Assembly: GCA_036494545.1 (NCBI GenBank)
Contig: DASXOB010000016.1
Coordinates: 434,001 to 498,000 of the forward strand
Origin: JAICXG01 sp036494545
Lineage (GTDB): Bacteria > Verrucomicrobiota > Verrucomicrobiia > Chthoniobacterales > UBA10450
Length of the DNA: 64,000 nucleotides
Reading direction: 5' to 3'
Each line of letters opens with the position of its first letter. The first letter of the stretch is position 1. The notes beneath the pieces are model-generated. The model worked only from the letters and a program-made list of their open reading frames with translations. It had not been told where the DNA came from and searched no databases. The position numbers were made by a program, and so were the translations under genes. Shown here in pieces: positions 1 through 7,893 of the stretch.

Positions 1-865
1 TCCAAACGACGGAAGAGGATATGCCAAGCTCATCTGCCAGTTGCCTGTGCCCTCTTTCATGGGTGTCGGAGACTAATGGACTAACGACCAGAAGAACAGC
101 ATCTGGCTTCTCGCGTAAAGCGACCGCAAAGGCCCGCAAAAGGTAATCGACACGTTGAAAGGCATTGAGCACACCAGTATACATAACTACCGGCCGGCCG
201 TTGAGTTGATATTTCTCGCGGAACTTTTCCGGCTGCGGGTTAGCGAACAGTTCCGGCTCGATTCCCGCAGGCACCATGTCCACTTTCGCTTCCGAAACGC
301 CGTTTTGAATGAACCAATCTTTTAACTCCGGTGACACGGCCGTGATATGATTCGGAAAGATTGGCGTAAACCAATCCAGAAAGTGGGCGAGCCCATGCGC
401 GAGCCAAGCGGGGCGGATAAAACGATAGCCGGCAAGCTCGTCGGTCATCAAGTTCACCGCGTTGTAGAGGAGTGGACGACCCGTCAGAAACTTCGCGGCG
501 ATCCCGACCAGCGCGCCCTCGTAATTATGGGCATGAATGATGTCTATTTGCTCACGGCGAATGACCCGCAGCAGTAGTCGCAGAAGCTGAAAATCGAGCC
601 CGAATTTTTCCGACGAAGGACCTACCTTGGCGTTGGTCTCTGGCCGAAAAGGCGCTGTGCGATGAACCTTTGCCCGGCGAACACGGATATCGTCCTGGCC
701 GGTCGGATAGGTAACGATATGCACGTCGTGTCCCATGTCGGTAAGCGTATCCGACATTTCACGGATGCTGGCAGCCGAGCCATGATTAGCTGGGAACGGA
801 CAAGCCGCGACCATTGCTATGGCGTAGCGATTCTTTCGTCCGCGTTCTTTATGGTCGTTAGTCAC
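1..865 (-). CDS. Glycosyltransferase family 4-like protein, partial (C-terminus outside window)
   Basis: This is a GT-B type glycosyltransferase, probably transferring a sugar from an activated donor during surface polysaccharide assembly. About 288 residues are visible; the C-terminal nucleotide-sugar binding half is mostly beyond the window edge. The N-terminal Rossmann half shows the glycine-rich loop ACPFPANHGSAASIREM near residues 20-36 and later AHNYEGALVG. The second domain begins near VMYTGVLNAFQRVDYLLRAF. The chosen GTG start (865) overlaps the upstream stop codon as GTGA, typical of translational coupling. An internal ATG at 814 is an alternative. It is the last visible gene of a minus-strand cluster with an acyltransferase, two phosphatase-superfamily enzymes and a heptose kinase. 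Donor and acceptor cannot be deduced. Confidence 0.8.
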   Translation of the reverse strand, partial: MTNDHKERGRKNRYAIAMVAACPFPANHGSAASIREMSDTLTDMGHDVHIVTYPTGQDDIRVRRAKVHRTAPFRPETNAKVGPSSEKFGLDFQLLRLLLRVIRREQIDIIHAHNYEGALVGIAAKFLTGRPLLYNAVNLMTDELAGYRFIRPAWLAHGLAHFLDWFTPIFPNHITAVSPELKDWFIQNGVSEAKVDMVPAGIEPELFANPQPEKFREKYQLNGRPVVMYTGVLNAFQRVDYLLRAFAVALREKPDAVLLVVSPLVSDTHERGHRQLADELGISSSVVW

Positions 866-1473
866 GGGGCAGTTGTGGCCGGGGCCTTCTCTGTCACCGG
901 TAGAACAGGATTCTTGAGATAGGCGCTGGTGGCTTCTCGTGAGATAACTCGGGCTGGCACGCCCAGGACGGTGGCGCCACTTGGCACATCAGTTAGCACG
1001 ACCGAGTTAGCGCTCACAACGACGTTGTCGCCAATCGTAACCGCGCCCACGACCTTGCAGCCAGCGCCGAAATAGCAGTTATTGCCGATGGTGGCGCGGC
1101 CGACTCCCCGCACGTTCATAATGCTGACTCCCTGGTTCAGCGTGCAGCTATGTCCGATGCTATTCGCCAGAACAAGAATGCCGCAAAAGTTATGAATCAC
1201 AAGGCCGGGTCCGATCTTGTTTTCCCGCGCAATATGAATGCCGGTAATCCACATGCATGCGACGTTAATGAAAAGGTAGAGAATAATCAGGATTTGCCTG
1301 ATAACTGGAGTTTTGACCGTGTAAGCCCAGGAGCCGAAGCGGTAGACGACAACGGCGAAGGTCCCGAATTCGAGGAACGGCGTAACTCGTTTACGGAAGA
1401 ATGTCTGATCCTCCGGCCGGACGCCATAAGCGGTCGTCTTGCGGTGAAGATCAGCGCGAATGTTTTCAAACAT
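862..1473 (-). CDS. Serine acetyltransferase-like hexapeptide acyltransferase
   Basis: A 203-residue protein of the CysE/EpsC-like left-handed beta-helix acyltransferase family, predicted to move an acetyl group from acetyl-CoA. The first 70 residues include a hydrophobic stretch (IRQILIILYLFINVACMWI). Hexapeptide repeats follow (IGHSCTLNQGVSI, ATIGNNCYFGAGCKVVGAV, IGDNVVVSANSVV), ending with the loop GATVLGVPARVIS. The start at 1473 gives a normal N-terminus; the frame is open further upstream, but that part lies inside the preceding gene. It sits 19 nt after the phosphatase-superfamily gene and overlaps the glycosyltransferase by 4 nt. This location suggests acetylation of a sugar or amino-sugar intermediate in polysaccharide assembly rather than cysteine synthesis, but plain serine O-acetyltransferase activity remains possible. 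Confidence 0.75.
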   Translation of the reverse strand: MFENIRADLHRKTTAYGVRPEDQTFFRKRVTPFLEFGTFAVVVYRFGSWAYTVKTPVIRQILIILYLFINVACMWITGIHIARENKIGPGLVIHNFCGILVLANSIGHSCTLNQGVSIMNVRGVGRATIGNNCYFGAGCKVVGAVTIGDNVVVSANSVVLTDVPSGATVLGVPARVISREATSAYLKNPVLPVTEKAPATTAP

Positions 1474-1492
1474 AGCTAGAAATTGGCGTTGG

Positions 1493-3208
1493 TTACTCCA
1501 CATAGCCGAGAGCTTGCAGGCGCTCCTCGACTTTGGCCGATTCTTCTTCGGTGTAGCCGGTCGAACGATCGTTTCCCGTGATGCCAGAAGCGGCGCCGGA
1601 CCGGATCGGATGGGTGGCAAGAAACTCAGGCCGGAACGCATCGACCAGGACGTGGCCATCCATATCTTCAGGAACCGACACCCCAAGCGAGTGCAGAATG
1701 GTTGGAGCAATGTCGATGAGACGAGGTTTTTTGATTTCAGCGCCTGCTTGGAAGACCGGCGAGCGCGCAACCAGAATGCCGTCGAGGCGATGGGTGCCAC
1801 CCCATTCGGAAACGTCCGAAGGTTTGTGCTCGCGAATAACAAGCGCAGGTTTGTGGCTATCCTCAGGAAAACTGGGCTGGGTGGAAAAAAGGCTGTTCTC
1901 GCTCCACCAATCGAGAATAAGGTCGGCGCCTTCGTTGGCGAAGGGGCCGTGGAAGATTTCATTGCGGCGATAAATCCGATTGATCACAGGCTCACCCGTT
2001 CGCGGGTCTTTTAGCTCGCCCAGTTTCGCAATGATCGTACTGATGAGCGCGTCGTAGTCTCCTGGCTCGACAATGCCCTGTGGCTTAATGCCCTTGAGAT
2101 TGATCCAGATGCTCGGAGGTGAAGCAAGGACTTCACTGCAATAGGCTTTGGTCCGGCTCCAATCGATGCTGGTGAAGGAGGAGTAGGACATCTCGCTTCG
2201 TTTGTGCAGCTTTGGGAAAAGCTCAGCGAGTTTGCTCTTCTGACGTGAGGTGAGCGTGGATCGCAAAGCGGCAAAGGCGGTCCGCATGGCCTTCTTCCCA
2301 AGAGTGCGCAGGGGCGAGGCTGCATTCTCTTGATAACTCAGAAGGCCGAGCTGGGCGAGATAACGGTTGAGAAAGATCGTGCGGTCCACGACTGGGCCTC
2401 CGCCGTGGTCGGAGACGACGAAGACGGTGGCATCTGGTGGCAAACGATTGACGATTTCTCCGGTTGTAGCGTCGAGTCGTTCATAAACTCTGCGCACTGC
2501 GTCGCCAAACTTTGGTGCCAGCTTCGGATCATGAATAAAATGATCCTTGTCCATGTGTTGCCAGAAATAGTGCTGGACGGTGTCGATCGACATGAACACA
2601 AACATCATCACGTCCTGTGGATGATTCTCCAGAAGGTAAAGCGCTGCCTTGCTCCATTGCCGGTCCATCTTTTCCATCTCGGCCAGGACCTGGTTGCGCC
2701 GGTCGTCGGTCGTCATTGCACCGAGAAAACGAAGATCGAGTTGGATTTCGCCAAGATGCTTCAGCAGCTCCTGCTGCAGGTCGGGCGGATGAATGAAAGG
2801 GCTTTTTTCCGACGGCGTGTCCATGCCGGAAATCTGAAAGCCGTTCAATTTCTCCGGTGGATAGGTGAACGGAATGTTCATCGTTCCGACAGTGTATCCG
2901 GCATCATTGAGGAGCTTCCAGACAGTGGGCGAACGCCGGGAAGTGGCGTTGGCGTAGTTCATGGCGTAGCCGCCGTGTTCAGTCTCGACAAAGTGAAAGA
3001 TCCCGTGTTTTCCGGGATTCTTACCGGTCATGAATGAGGTCCAAGCCGGAGGGGTAATTGGCGGAAGAACCGACTGCAACGTTCCCGAGACACCAGCCTT
3101 CATGAGGCGCGCCAGATTTGGCAGGCTACCTTCCGCCATCCACGGCCGGATGAGCTTCCACGTCGCGGAGTCCAAGCCGACGACAACTACCTTGGGTGCC
3201 TTTTTCAT
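1493..3208 (-). CDS. Alkaline phosphatase superfamily phosphodiesterase/nucleotide pyrophosphatase-like protein
   Basis: A 571-residue member of the type I phosphodiesterase/nucleotide pyrophosphatase branch of the alkaline phosphatase superfamily. The metal-binding and nucleophile elements are visible: VVVGLDSATWKLI near the N-terminus, PPAWTSFMTGKNPGKHG with the expected nucleophilic Thr, MSIDTVQHYFW in the middle and VVSDHGGGP further on. No signal peptide is evident, so a cytoplasmic role is likely. It lies between a heptose kinase gene (67 nt upstream) and the acetyltransferase. A second protein of the same family is encoded at 4353-5807. The substrate is unknown; hydrolysis of a phosphosugar or lipid-linked intermediate is inferred from context only. 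Confidence 0.8.
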   Translation of the reverse strand: MKKAPKVVVVGLDSATWKLIRPWMAEGSLPNLARLMKAGVSGTLQSVLPPITPPAWTSFMTGKNPGKHGIFHFVETEHGGYAMNYANATSRRSPTVWKLLNDAGYTVGTMNIPFTYPPEKLNGFQISGMDTPSEKSPFIHPPDLQQELLKHLGEIQLDLRFLGAMTTDDRRNQVLAEMEKMDRQWSKAALYLLENHPQDVMMFVFMSIDTVQHYFWQHMDKDHFIHDPKLAPKFGDAVRRVYERLDATTGEIVNRLPPDATVFVVSDHGGGPVVDRTIFLNRYLAQLGLLSYQENAASPLRTLGKKAMRTAFAALRSTLTSRQKSKLAELFPKLHKRSEMSYSSFTSIDWSRTKAYCSEVLASPPSIWINLKGIKPQGIVEPGDYDALISTIIAKLGELKDPRTGEPVINRIYRRNEIFHGPFANEGADLILDWWSENSLFSTQPSFPEDSHKPALVIREHKPSDVSEWGGTHRLDGILVARSPVFQAGAEIKKPRLIDIAPTILHSLGVSVPEDMDGHVLVDAFRPEFLATHPIRSGAASGITGNDRSTGYTEEESAKVEERLQALGYVE

Positions 3209-3275
3209 GTGGCGGGGAGGTTAGACGCCATGGTCGCTTCCGTAAAGGGGAGCTGGTTCGAGAGTCGCCCAGTGC

Positions 3276-4331
3276 TCATTTGTAAACTCGCCAGGTTTGC
3301 ATACCCACCGGATCGAAACGGAAATCGGTCACCGAAGTGCCGAGTGAAAGCAGACGTTCCTTTACAATGTGGCGTTTGTTGAAGGGACAATAAAGCAGGA
3401 GGTGGCCACCACCGCCGGCGCCAGTGATCTTGCCTCCGATCGCGCCGGCTTTGCGCGCTTCGTCGTAAAGCTCGTCAATCCGAGGCGTGGTGATCCCCTT
3501 GGCCATCTTCTTCTTTTGCAGCCAACCTTCGTGAAGCATGTCGCCGAAGCGATCGAGATCGCTCGCCAGCAACGCCTTTCTCATTTCGTAGGCGATCGCT
3601 TTCACCTGATCCATGGCCGCGAGCGGCTCAGCTTCTTTTTTCTCGGCACTCTGCATCTGGCTATCGATGATCGGCTGCGATTCGCGACTGCCGGTGAAGC
3701 AAAGGAGGAGATTATATTCCAGCTCGTTAATGAGGTATTCGCTTAGCCGCAGTGGCGTCACGACCACCTCATCGCCGTGAAACTCCATGAAGTTGAAACC
3801 GCCGAAAGCCGCAGCCCATTGATCCTGGCGGCCGCCTTTGATTCCGACGTCGTTGCGCTCGATGTCGTAGGCAAGTTTAGCCATGCCGTTGGAAGTGATC
3901 GGCAAACCGAGCAACTCCCGAAAGAGGCCAATGAGCGCGACGGTAAAAGTGGATGAACTACCAAGACCGGAGCCGGGAGGTGCATCGGCGTGAACAAAAA
4001 GATCAAAACCTTCCGCGCGAAGCTTGTCGAGGTCAAAGCGCTTGAGGACGCCCTTTACGAGGTCCATTTGACCGTCGAACTGGAAATGATCCTCCTGCGT
4101 CCAATAGACAACGGTGCCGTAATCGAAGGAGCGAAAGCCGATGGAGGGTTCCGACTTTGGCACAAGGGTGCCATAAACGTAGCGGGTGATGGTCGCGTTC
4201 AATACACAGCCGCCGTGTGTATCGGCGTAGGGTGAGACGTCGGTGCCTCCGCCGCCAAAACTCAAACGCAGAGGCGTGCGCGCCCGCACCATTTTGATTT
4301 CGCTGAGGAAATTTTTGGGTAGCGGTTTCAT
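3276..4331 (-). CDS. hddA: GHMP family sugar kinase, D-glycero-alpha-D-manno-heptose-7-phosphate kinase-like
   Basis: A 351-residue GHMP kinase that resembles HddA, the enzyme that phosphorylates D-glycero-D-manno-heptose 7-phosphate at C1 on the way to GDP-heptose. Visible motifs are RTPLRLSFGGGGTDVSPYAD at the N-terminus, the ATP-binding loop PPGSGLGSSSTFTVALIG near residue 115 and the C-terminal GGKITGAGGGGHLLLYC. The chosen ATG at 4331 is directly joined to a copy of the window-wide motif (GCCTAACGATG). An internal ATG at 4292 (MVRARTPLRL) would match the usual family N-terminus and is a real alternative. A phosphoheptose isomerase gene (gmhA) lies 3 kb away at 7288, which supports a heptose pathway. 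Related fucose or other sugar kinases cannot be excluded. Confidence 0.78.
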   Translation of the reverse strand: MKPLPKNFLSEIKMVRARTPLRLSFGGGGTDVSPYADTHGGCVLNATITRYVYGTLVPKSEPSIGFRSFDYGTVVYWTQEDHFQFDGQMDLVKGVLKRFDLDKLRAEGFDLFVHADAPPGSGLGSSSTFTVALIGLFRELLGLPITSNGMAKLAYDIERNDVGIKGGRQDQWAAAFGGFNFMEFHGDEVVVTPLRLSEYLINELEYNLLLCFTGSRESQPIIDSQMQSAEKKEAEPLAAMDQVKAIAYEMRKALLASDLDRFGDMLHEGWLQKKKMAKGITTPRIDELYDEARKAGAIGGKITGAGGGGHLLLYCPFNKRHIVKERLLSLGTSVTDFRFDPVGMQTWRVYK

Positions 4332-4352
4332 CGTTAGGCCGCAACTCGCCGC

Positions 4353-5807
4353 TCAACCAGCGAGTGCTTTGCCCTCCATATCGGCGGGAATTGGAAGACC
4401 GAAAATACGCAAAATTGTCGGTGCAACGTCTGTGATGTTGGCACCCTCAATTTGCTTGCCGGAGGAGTTACCGGCCGGGCGCCAGATGATCATTCCGTTC
4501 TCGGCGTGATTGGCTCCATCCGGGCCAGTATCGTTCTCAAAGGTGTGGATTTTTCCTCCGCCTACCGTGCCCACTGAGCGCCAGTAAAGGCTGCCGAAGT
4601 AAACGATCAGATCGGGTGCTACGCCGCGCACCTCGCGGTACAATTCTTCCGGCCGATAAACCTGCGTGCCGATGTCGCGACCATTTTCATCGGGAATCGA
4701 TTTCAAACCCGCGATCAGCTCGTCGCGCACTTTCTCGTAATCTTCTTGTGCGATCGTGCCTTCCGGTTCGCGCCCGGCAACGTTAAGAAAAACGCGCGCG
4801 TAGTAACCGCCGTCGCCCCACGCCTTGGTATGCGCCCAGTCGATTCTCAGCTTAGAAAGCGGAAGCGCATTCGAAGGCTGCTCCTTGAGCGCCAGATAGC
4901 CGTTTTGCATCAACCATTCGTTAATGCAAATGCCGCCATCCATTCGTTTCGCGCCGTGGTCGGAGACAACAAAAACGTCGGTCGTGGCGTCCGCGAATTT
5001 CAAGAGCTCGCCGATTTCACGATCGACTTCCTGGTAATAATTGTGGATCGCGTTCTCGAACTTATTTCCAGCTTGGTAGAAGCGATGCGCTGGATCCATG
5101 TTATCCCACAGCGCGTGATGGATGCGGTCGGTGCCCATTTCGACCATGATAAAATAATCCCAGTCGTCCCTCGCGAGAAGATGGCGTGCGAGCTCGAAAC
5201 GTTTGCGCGTCATCTCGTAAATGTCAGCCAGAATTTTTTCCTTATTGCCGGAACGAAAGTCGCGGACATCGAGAATGTATTCACCGACGACGCGTTCGAT
5301 TTCCTGCTTGAACTCAGGCGGGTAGGTGTAGTCGCATGAAATGTCGGGGGTGAGGAAATCGGTCACCATCGTGCCGTTCAGCGGTTTCGGCGGGTAGGTG
5401 CCTGGAACTCCGATGACGATCGAGCGTTTTCCTTCGCGCGAGAGTATTTCCCAGAGCCGATCTTCCTTGATCGCAAGCGAGTTTGCGATCGAATAACGAT
5501 CATAGGAATGATCGGCGCGATTCCGAAATCCGTAGACGCCGAGTCGGCCCGGACTCTTGGACGACATCATCACTGACCAGGCCGGGACGGTGATCGGCGG
5601 GTCGCAAGAGCGCAACGCGCCACGAAGACCGCGTTGGCAGAGCGATTTCAGGTTCGGCAGATCGTCGAGCCAGCGTTCGAAAATCAATTCCGGCGCGGCG
5701 CAGTCAAGTCCGATCACCATTACGCGTCGGCGGGATTCGTTGGGCGGAGACGAGATCGGGTCGGTCGCTTCAGAGGCGGTCGATCGCGAGAAAAGCTTCT
5801 TAAGCAT
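4353..5807 (-). CDS. Alkaline phosphatase superfamily phosphodiesterase-like protein, second copy
   Basis: A 484-residue protein of the same superfamily as the one at 1493-3208. Elements seen are VMVIGLDCAAPELIFE, VPAWSVMMSSKSPGRLGVYG, MVEMGTDRIHHALW and VVSDHGAKRMDGGICINEW. The nucleophile position carries Ser (PAWS) where the other copy has Thr (PAWT). It is the first gene of a minus-strand run with the heptose kinase 21 nt downstream, so the two enzymes flank the kinase. The pair shares only family-level similarity, so they probably act on different substrates. No signal peptide is obvious. The substrate is unknown. Confidence 0.8.
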   Translation of the reverse strand: MLKKLFSRSTASEATDPISSPPNESRRRVMVIGLDCAAPELIFERWLDDLPNLKSLCQRGLRGALRSCDPPITVPAWSVMMSSKSPGRLGVYGFRNRADHSYDRYSIANSLAIKEDRLWEILSREGKRSIVIGVPGTYPPKPLNGTMVTDFLTPDISCDYTYPPEFKQEIERVVGEYILDVRDFRSGNKEKILADIYEMTRKRFELARHLLARDDWDYFIMVEMGTDRIHHALWDNMDPAHRFYQAGNKFENAIHNYYQEVDREIGELLKFADATTDVFVVSDHGAKRMDGGICINEWLMQNGYLALKEQPSNALPLSKLRIDWAHTKAWGDGGYYARVFLNVAGREPEGTIAQEDYEKVRDELIAGLKSIPDENGRDIGTQVYRPEELYREVRGVAPDLIVYFGSLYWRSVGTVGGGKIHTFENDTGPDGANHAENGMIIWRPAGNSSGKQIEGANITDVAPTILRIFGLPIPADMEGKALAG

Positions 5808-5850
5808 GATTTGGGTCAGGCAGGCAATTTAGCAGATACTGAGCCACTTC

Positions 5851-5867
5851 GTCCGTGACGAACGGAC
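5851..5867. other. Small inverted repeat upstream of the phosphodiesterase operon
   Basis: GTCCGT and ACGGAC are separated by GACGA, about 45 nt upstream of the start codon at 5807. It could be an operator or leader hairpin of the five-gene minus-strand operon. It may also be chance. The rest of the 5808-6086 gap shows no gene or clear promoter that I can support. Confidence 0.25.
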
Positions 5868-6086
5868 AGCATCTTTCACAATAGCGATTCTGGTTCCAGC
5901 CGGATTAGTTGTTTTGATTTCTCCGCCAATCCTCACATCCTCATTTTTTTCAGTTCGAGAGCGAAACCGGTCTCGCGATTCCTAAAGGCAGTTTCTTCTT
6001 GGAATTTTGCCCGTTGATCGACTCCAGAATCAGCGTCGTGGCCGGTTCCATTTTTCCCGGCCAAGCCGCACTCGTCAGGTCAACGC

Positions 6087-7007
6087 CTAATCAGCAAAGC
6101 ATTCGTCGCTGATTTCTCGCTGCGCGACCGAATCGACCACGACTGGAGAGAGAACGTTTCTGTTTTTCGCAATGCGCCCGTAATCGGTCGGCGGATTGTA
6201 AACGGGCGATTCGATCAGCAATTGCTCCGTGCGAAACAGTCCTGCTTGTTCGTGGCTCACTTTACGCAACTGACCCCAGAGACGGAAGAGCTCCTTGAAC
6301 GCCTTGGCGATGACGCGGAGATTTGCGCCCGATGGCTTGCCGGCGCGTCGAGGATAGTGACTTACCTTCACTTCGTGAATTCGCATTCCGAAGCTGTTGG
6401 CCTGTGCAAGAATTTCGGTATTCACCATCGCCCCGACTGCGCGGATTTGCACCCGATGGAAGACGGATCGCTGGAAAATTTTGAAGGCACAATCGATATC
6501 GCGCACTTTCACACCGAGGACCATGCGGACAAGCGTCTTCCATCCCCAGGCATTGATAAGGCGATGCGGCGGGTCCTGGCGTTTTCCGCGATATCCGGTG
6601 ACGATTTCGTAATGTTCGGCGTACTCAAGAAGGTGCTCGAGTTCCTGGAGGTCGAACTGACCGTCTGAGTCGGTGAAAAAAATGTAATCATATTGCGACG
6701 CGAGAATGCCGCTTTTGAGCGCGGCGCCATAACCACGGTTGACCATATGGTGAATGGCCCGCACCTCCGGAAACTGCGCGGCGAGTTCATCGCAGATCGG
6801 CGTGGTCCCATCTCTGCTTCCGTCATTGACCAGGATGATCTCCCAAGTTTGCGCCAGTTTGGGCAGCACCATGCGGGCTGCTTCCACCGTCTGGCGGATG
6901 TTTGCTTCTTCATTGAAAGCTGGAAAGATGACCGACAGCGTGACGGGAGCAGTAGACTGATAGGTCTTGTTTTGTGTGCTGGCTTCTGCGCTCGATGCGT
7001 TGCTCAT
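6087..7007 (-). CDS. Glycosyltransferase family 2, dolichol-phosphate mannosyltransferase-like
   Basis: A 306-residue GT-A fold enzyme of the polyprenyl-phosphate sugar transferase type. It shows LSVIFPAFNEEANIRQTVEA near residue 25, VNDGSRDGTTPICDELA, the metal/donor motif FFTDSDGQFDLQEL, and VTGYRGKRQDPPHRL. There is no clear C-terminal membrane domain, unlike longer DPM-type proteins. It probably transfers a hexose to a polyprenyl phosphate or to a glycan in the cell-surface pathway of this region. It stands alone on the minus strand, with about 280 nt free on each side. The last codons overlap a degenerate copy of the window motif (GATTAGGC). Confidence 0.8.
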   Translation of the reverse strand: MSNASSAEASTQNKTYQSTAPVTLSVIFPAFNEEANIRQTVEAARMVLPKLAQTWEIILVNDGSRDGTTPICDELAAQFPEVRAIHHMVNRGYGAALKSGILASQYDYIFFTDSDGQFDLQELEHLLEYAEHYEIVTGYRGKRQDPPHRLINAWGWKTLVRMVLGVKVRDIDCAFKIFQRSVFHRVQIRAVGAMVNTEILAQANSFGMRIHEVKVSHYPRRAGKPSGANLRVIAKAFKELFRLWGQLRKVSHEQAGLFRTEQLLIESPVYNPPTDYGRIAKNRNVLSPVVVDSVAQREISDECFAD

Positions 7008-7287
7008 GAATTTTCGATGATAGGAGCTTTAGAGACTATGAACTTTTGGGTTTTCTGTATACAGAATTCTTATCGCCGTCCGAATGACAGCAGACTGAAA
7101 TCCCTGAAAACTGGCGTCGACGCGCCTCCCTTTCAGACGGAGATAAGTCCCAAATGGTCGTCCGATCAAGCAACATTCAGCGTCCGTGCTTGTTTGAATC
7201 CGGGGAATCAATCTAGGAATCGGTTGCGCGCCTGGCCGACCAGTTGTATCGGCTGCGCCAGCTCCCCGGAATTCTTGGGGAATCGCC

Positions 7288-7866
7288 ATGGGAGACATCA
7301 CGCAACATTTAGACGAATCGATCCGCGCCGCTTGCGGCACCCTTGAATCGCTTCACGAAATGGCCGAGCCGATGGGCCGGGCCGTGGACGCGATGGTGGA
7401 ATGCCTCTGCGCCGGTCGAAAATTGCTCGTCTGCGGCAATGGCGGAAGCGCCGCCGATGGGGCGGACTTCTCGGCCGAGTTTGGTTGCCGCTTTGTCACC
7501 GACCGGCGGCCATATCCCGCGCTCAATCTTGCGCAGGGTGGCAGCCTGATGAGCGCAATCGGAAATGACTACGGCTACGATGAAGTCTTTGCCCGACAGG
7601 TTGAGGGGTTGGGCAAAGAGGGCGACGTATTGGTCGCAATTACAACCAGCGGCAATTCCAAAAATATCCTGCGCGCACTAGAAGAGGGAAAAGCTCGCGG
7701 TTTAACTACTCTGGCATTGCTAGGGCGGAACGGTGGCTCGGCCAAGGGCTTGGCGGAAATTGAGCTGCTCGTGCGCAGCGATTCAACGGCGCGGATTCAG
7801 GAAGCGCACAAGTTCATCCTCCACGTGATTTGCGGACTAGTGGATGCGCGGCTACCAAAAGCCTAA
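7288..7866 (+). CDS. gmhA: Phosphoheptose isomerase (SIS domain)
   Basis: A 192-residue SIS-domain protein matching GmhA in length and motifs: LLVCGNGGSAADGADFSAEF near residues 46-65, the SAIGNDYGYDEVFARQV segment, and ITTSGNSKNILRAL. GmhA converts sedoheptulose 7-phosphate to D-glycero-D-manno-heptose 7-phosphate in the cytoplasm, the first step of ADP- or GDP-heptose synthesis. The HddA-like kinase at 3276-4331 would act next. The ATG at 7288 is preceded by GGGGA 8-9 nt upstream. The stop codon is formed inside GCCTAA, half of an inverted pair with the motif copy at 7878-7886. Confidence 0.9.
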   Translation: MGDITQHLDESIRAACGTLESLHEMAEPMGRAVDAMVECLCAGRKLLVCGNGGSAADGADFSAEFGCRFVTDRRPYPALNLAQGGSLMSAIGNDYGYDEVFARQVEGLGKEGDVLVAITTSGNSKNILRALEEGKARGLTTLALLGRNGGSAKGLAEIELLVRSDSTARIQEAHKFILHVICGLVDARLPKA

Positions 7867-7886
7867 AGATTGCTCCTTCGTTAGGC
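7861..7886. terminator. Inverted motif pair between convergent gmhA and the sensor kinase gene
   Basis: GCCTAA at 7861-7866 (containing the gmhA stop codon) is complementary to TTAGGC at 7881-7886, which belongs to a full TCGTTAGGC copy at 7878. The pair can form a 6-bp stem with a 14-nt loop, between two convergent genes. The position suggests a bidirectional terminator. There is no strong U tract, so this is an inference from position and symmetry. Confidence 0.4.
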
Positions 7887-7893
7887 AAATTCG

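Noticed and set aside
347..577. Short plus-strand open frames across 347-922
   Set aside because: The minus strand carries a clear glycosyltransferase reading frame over the whole stretch.
1474..1962. Longer N-terminus for the acetyltransferase gene
   Set aside because: The extension lies entirely inside the upstream phosphodiesterase gene and looks non-protein-like; the ATG at 1473 gives a normal family start.
7055..7064. CTGTATACAG as a LexA/SOS box
   Set aside because: It is only 10 bp; a LexA box needs CTGT and ACAG separated by 8 bases.
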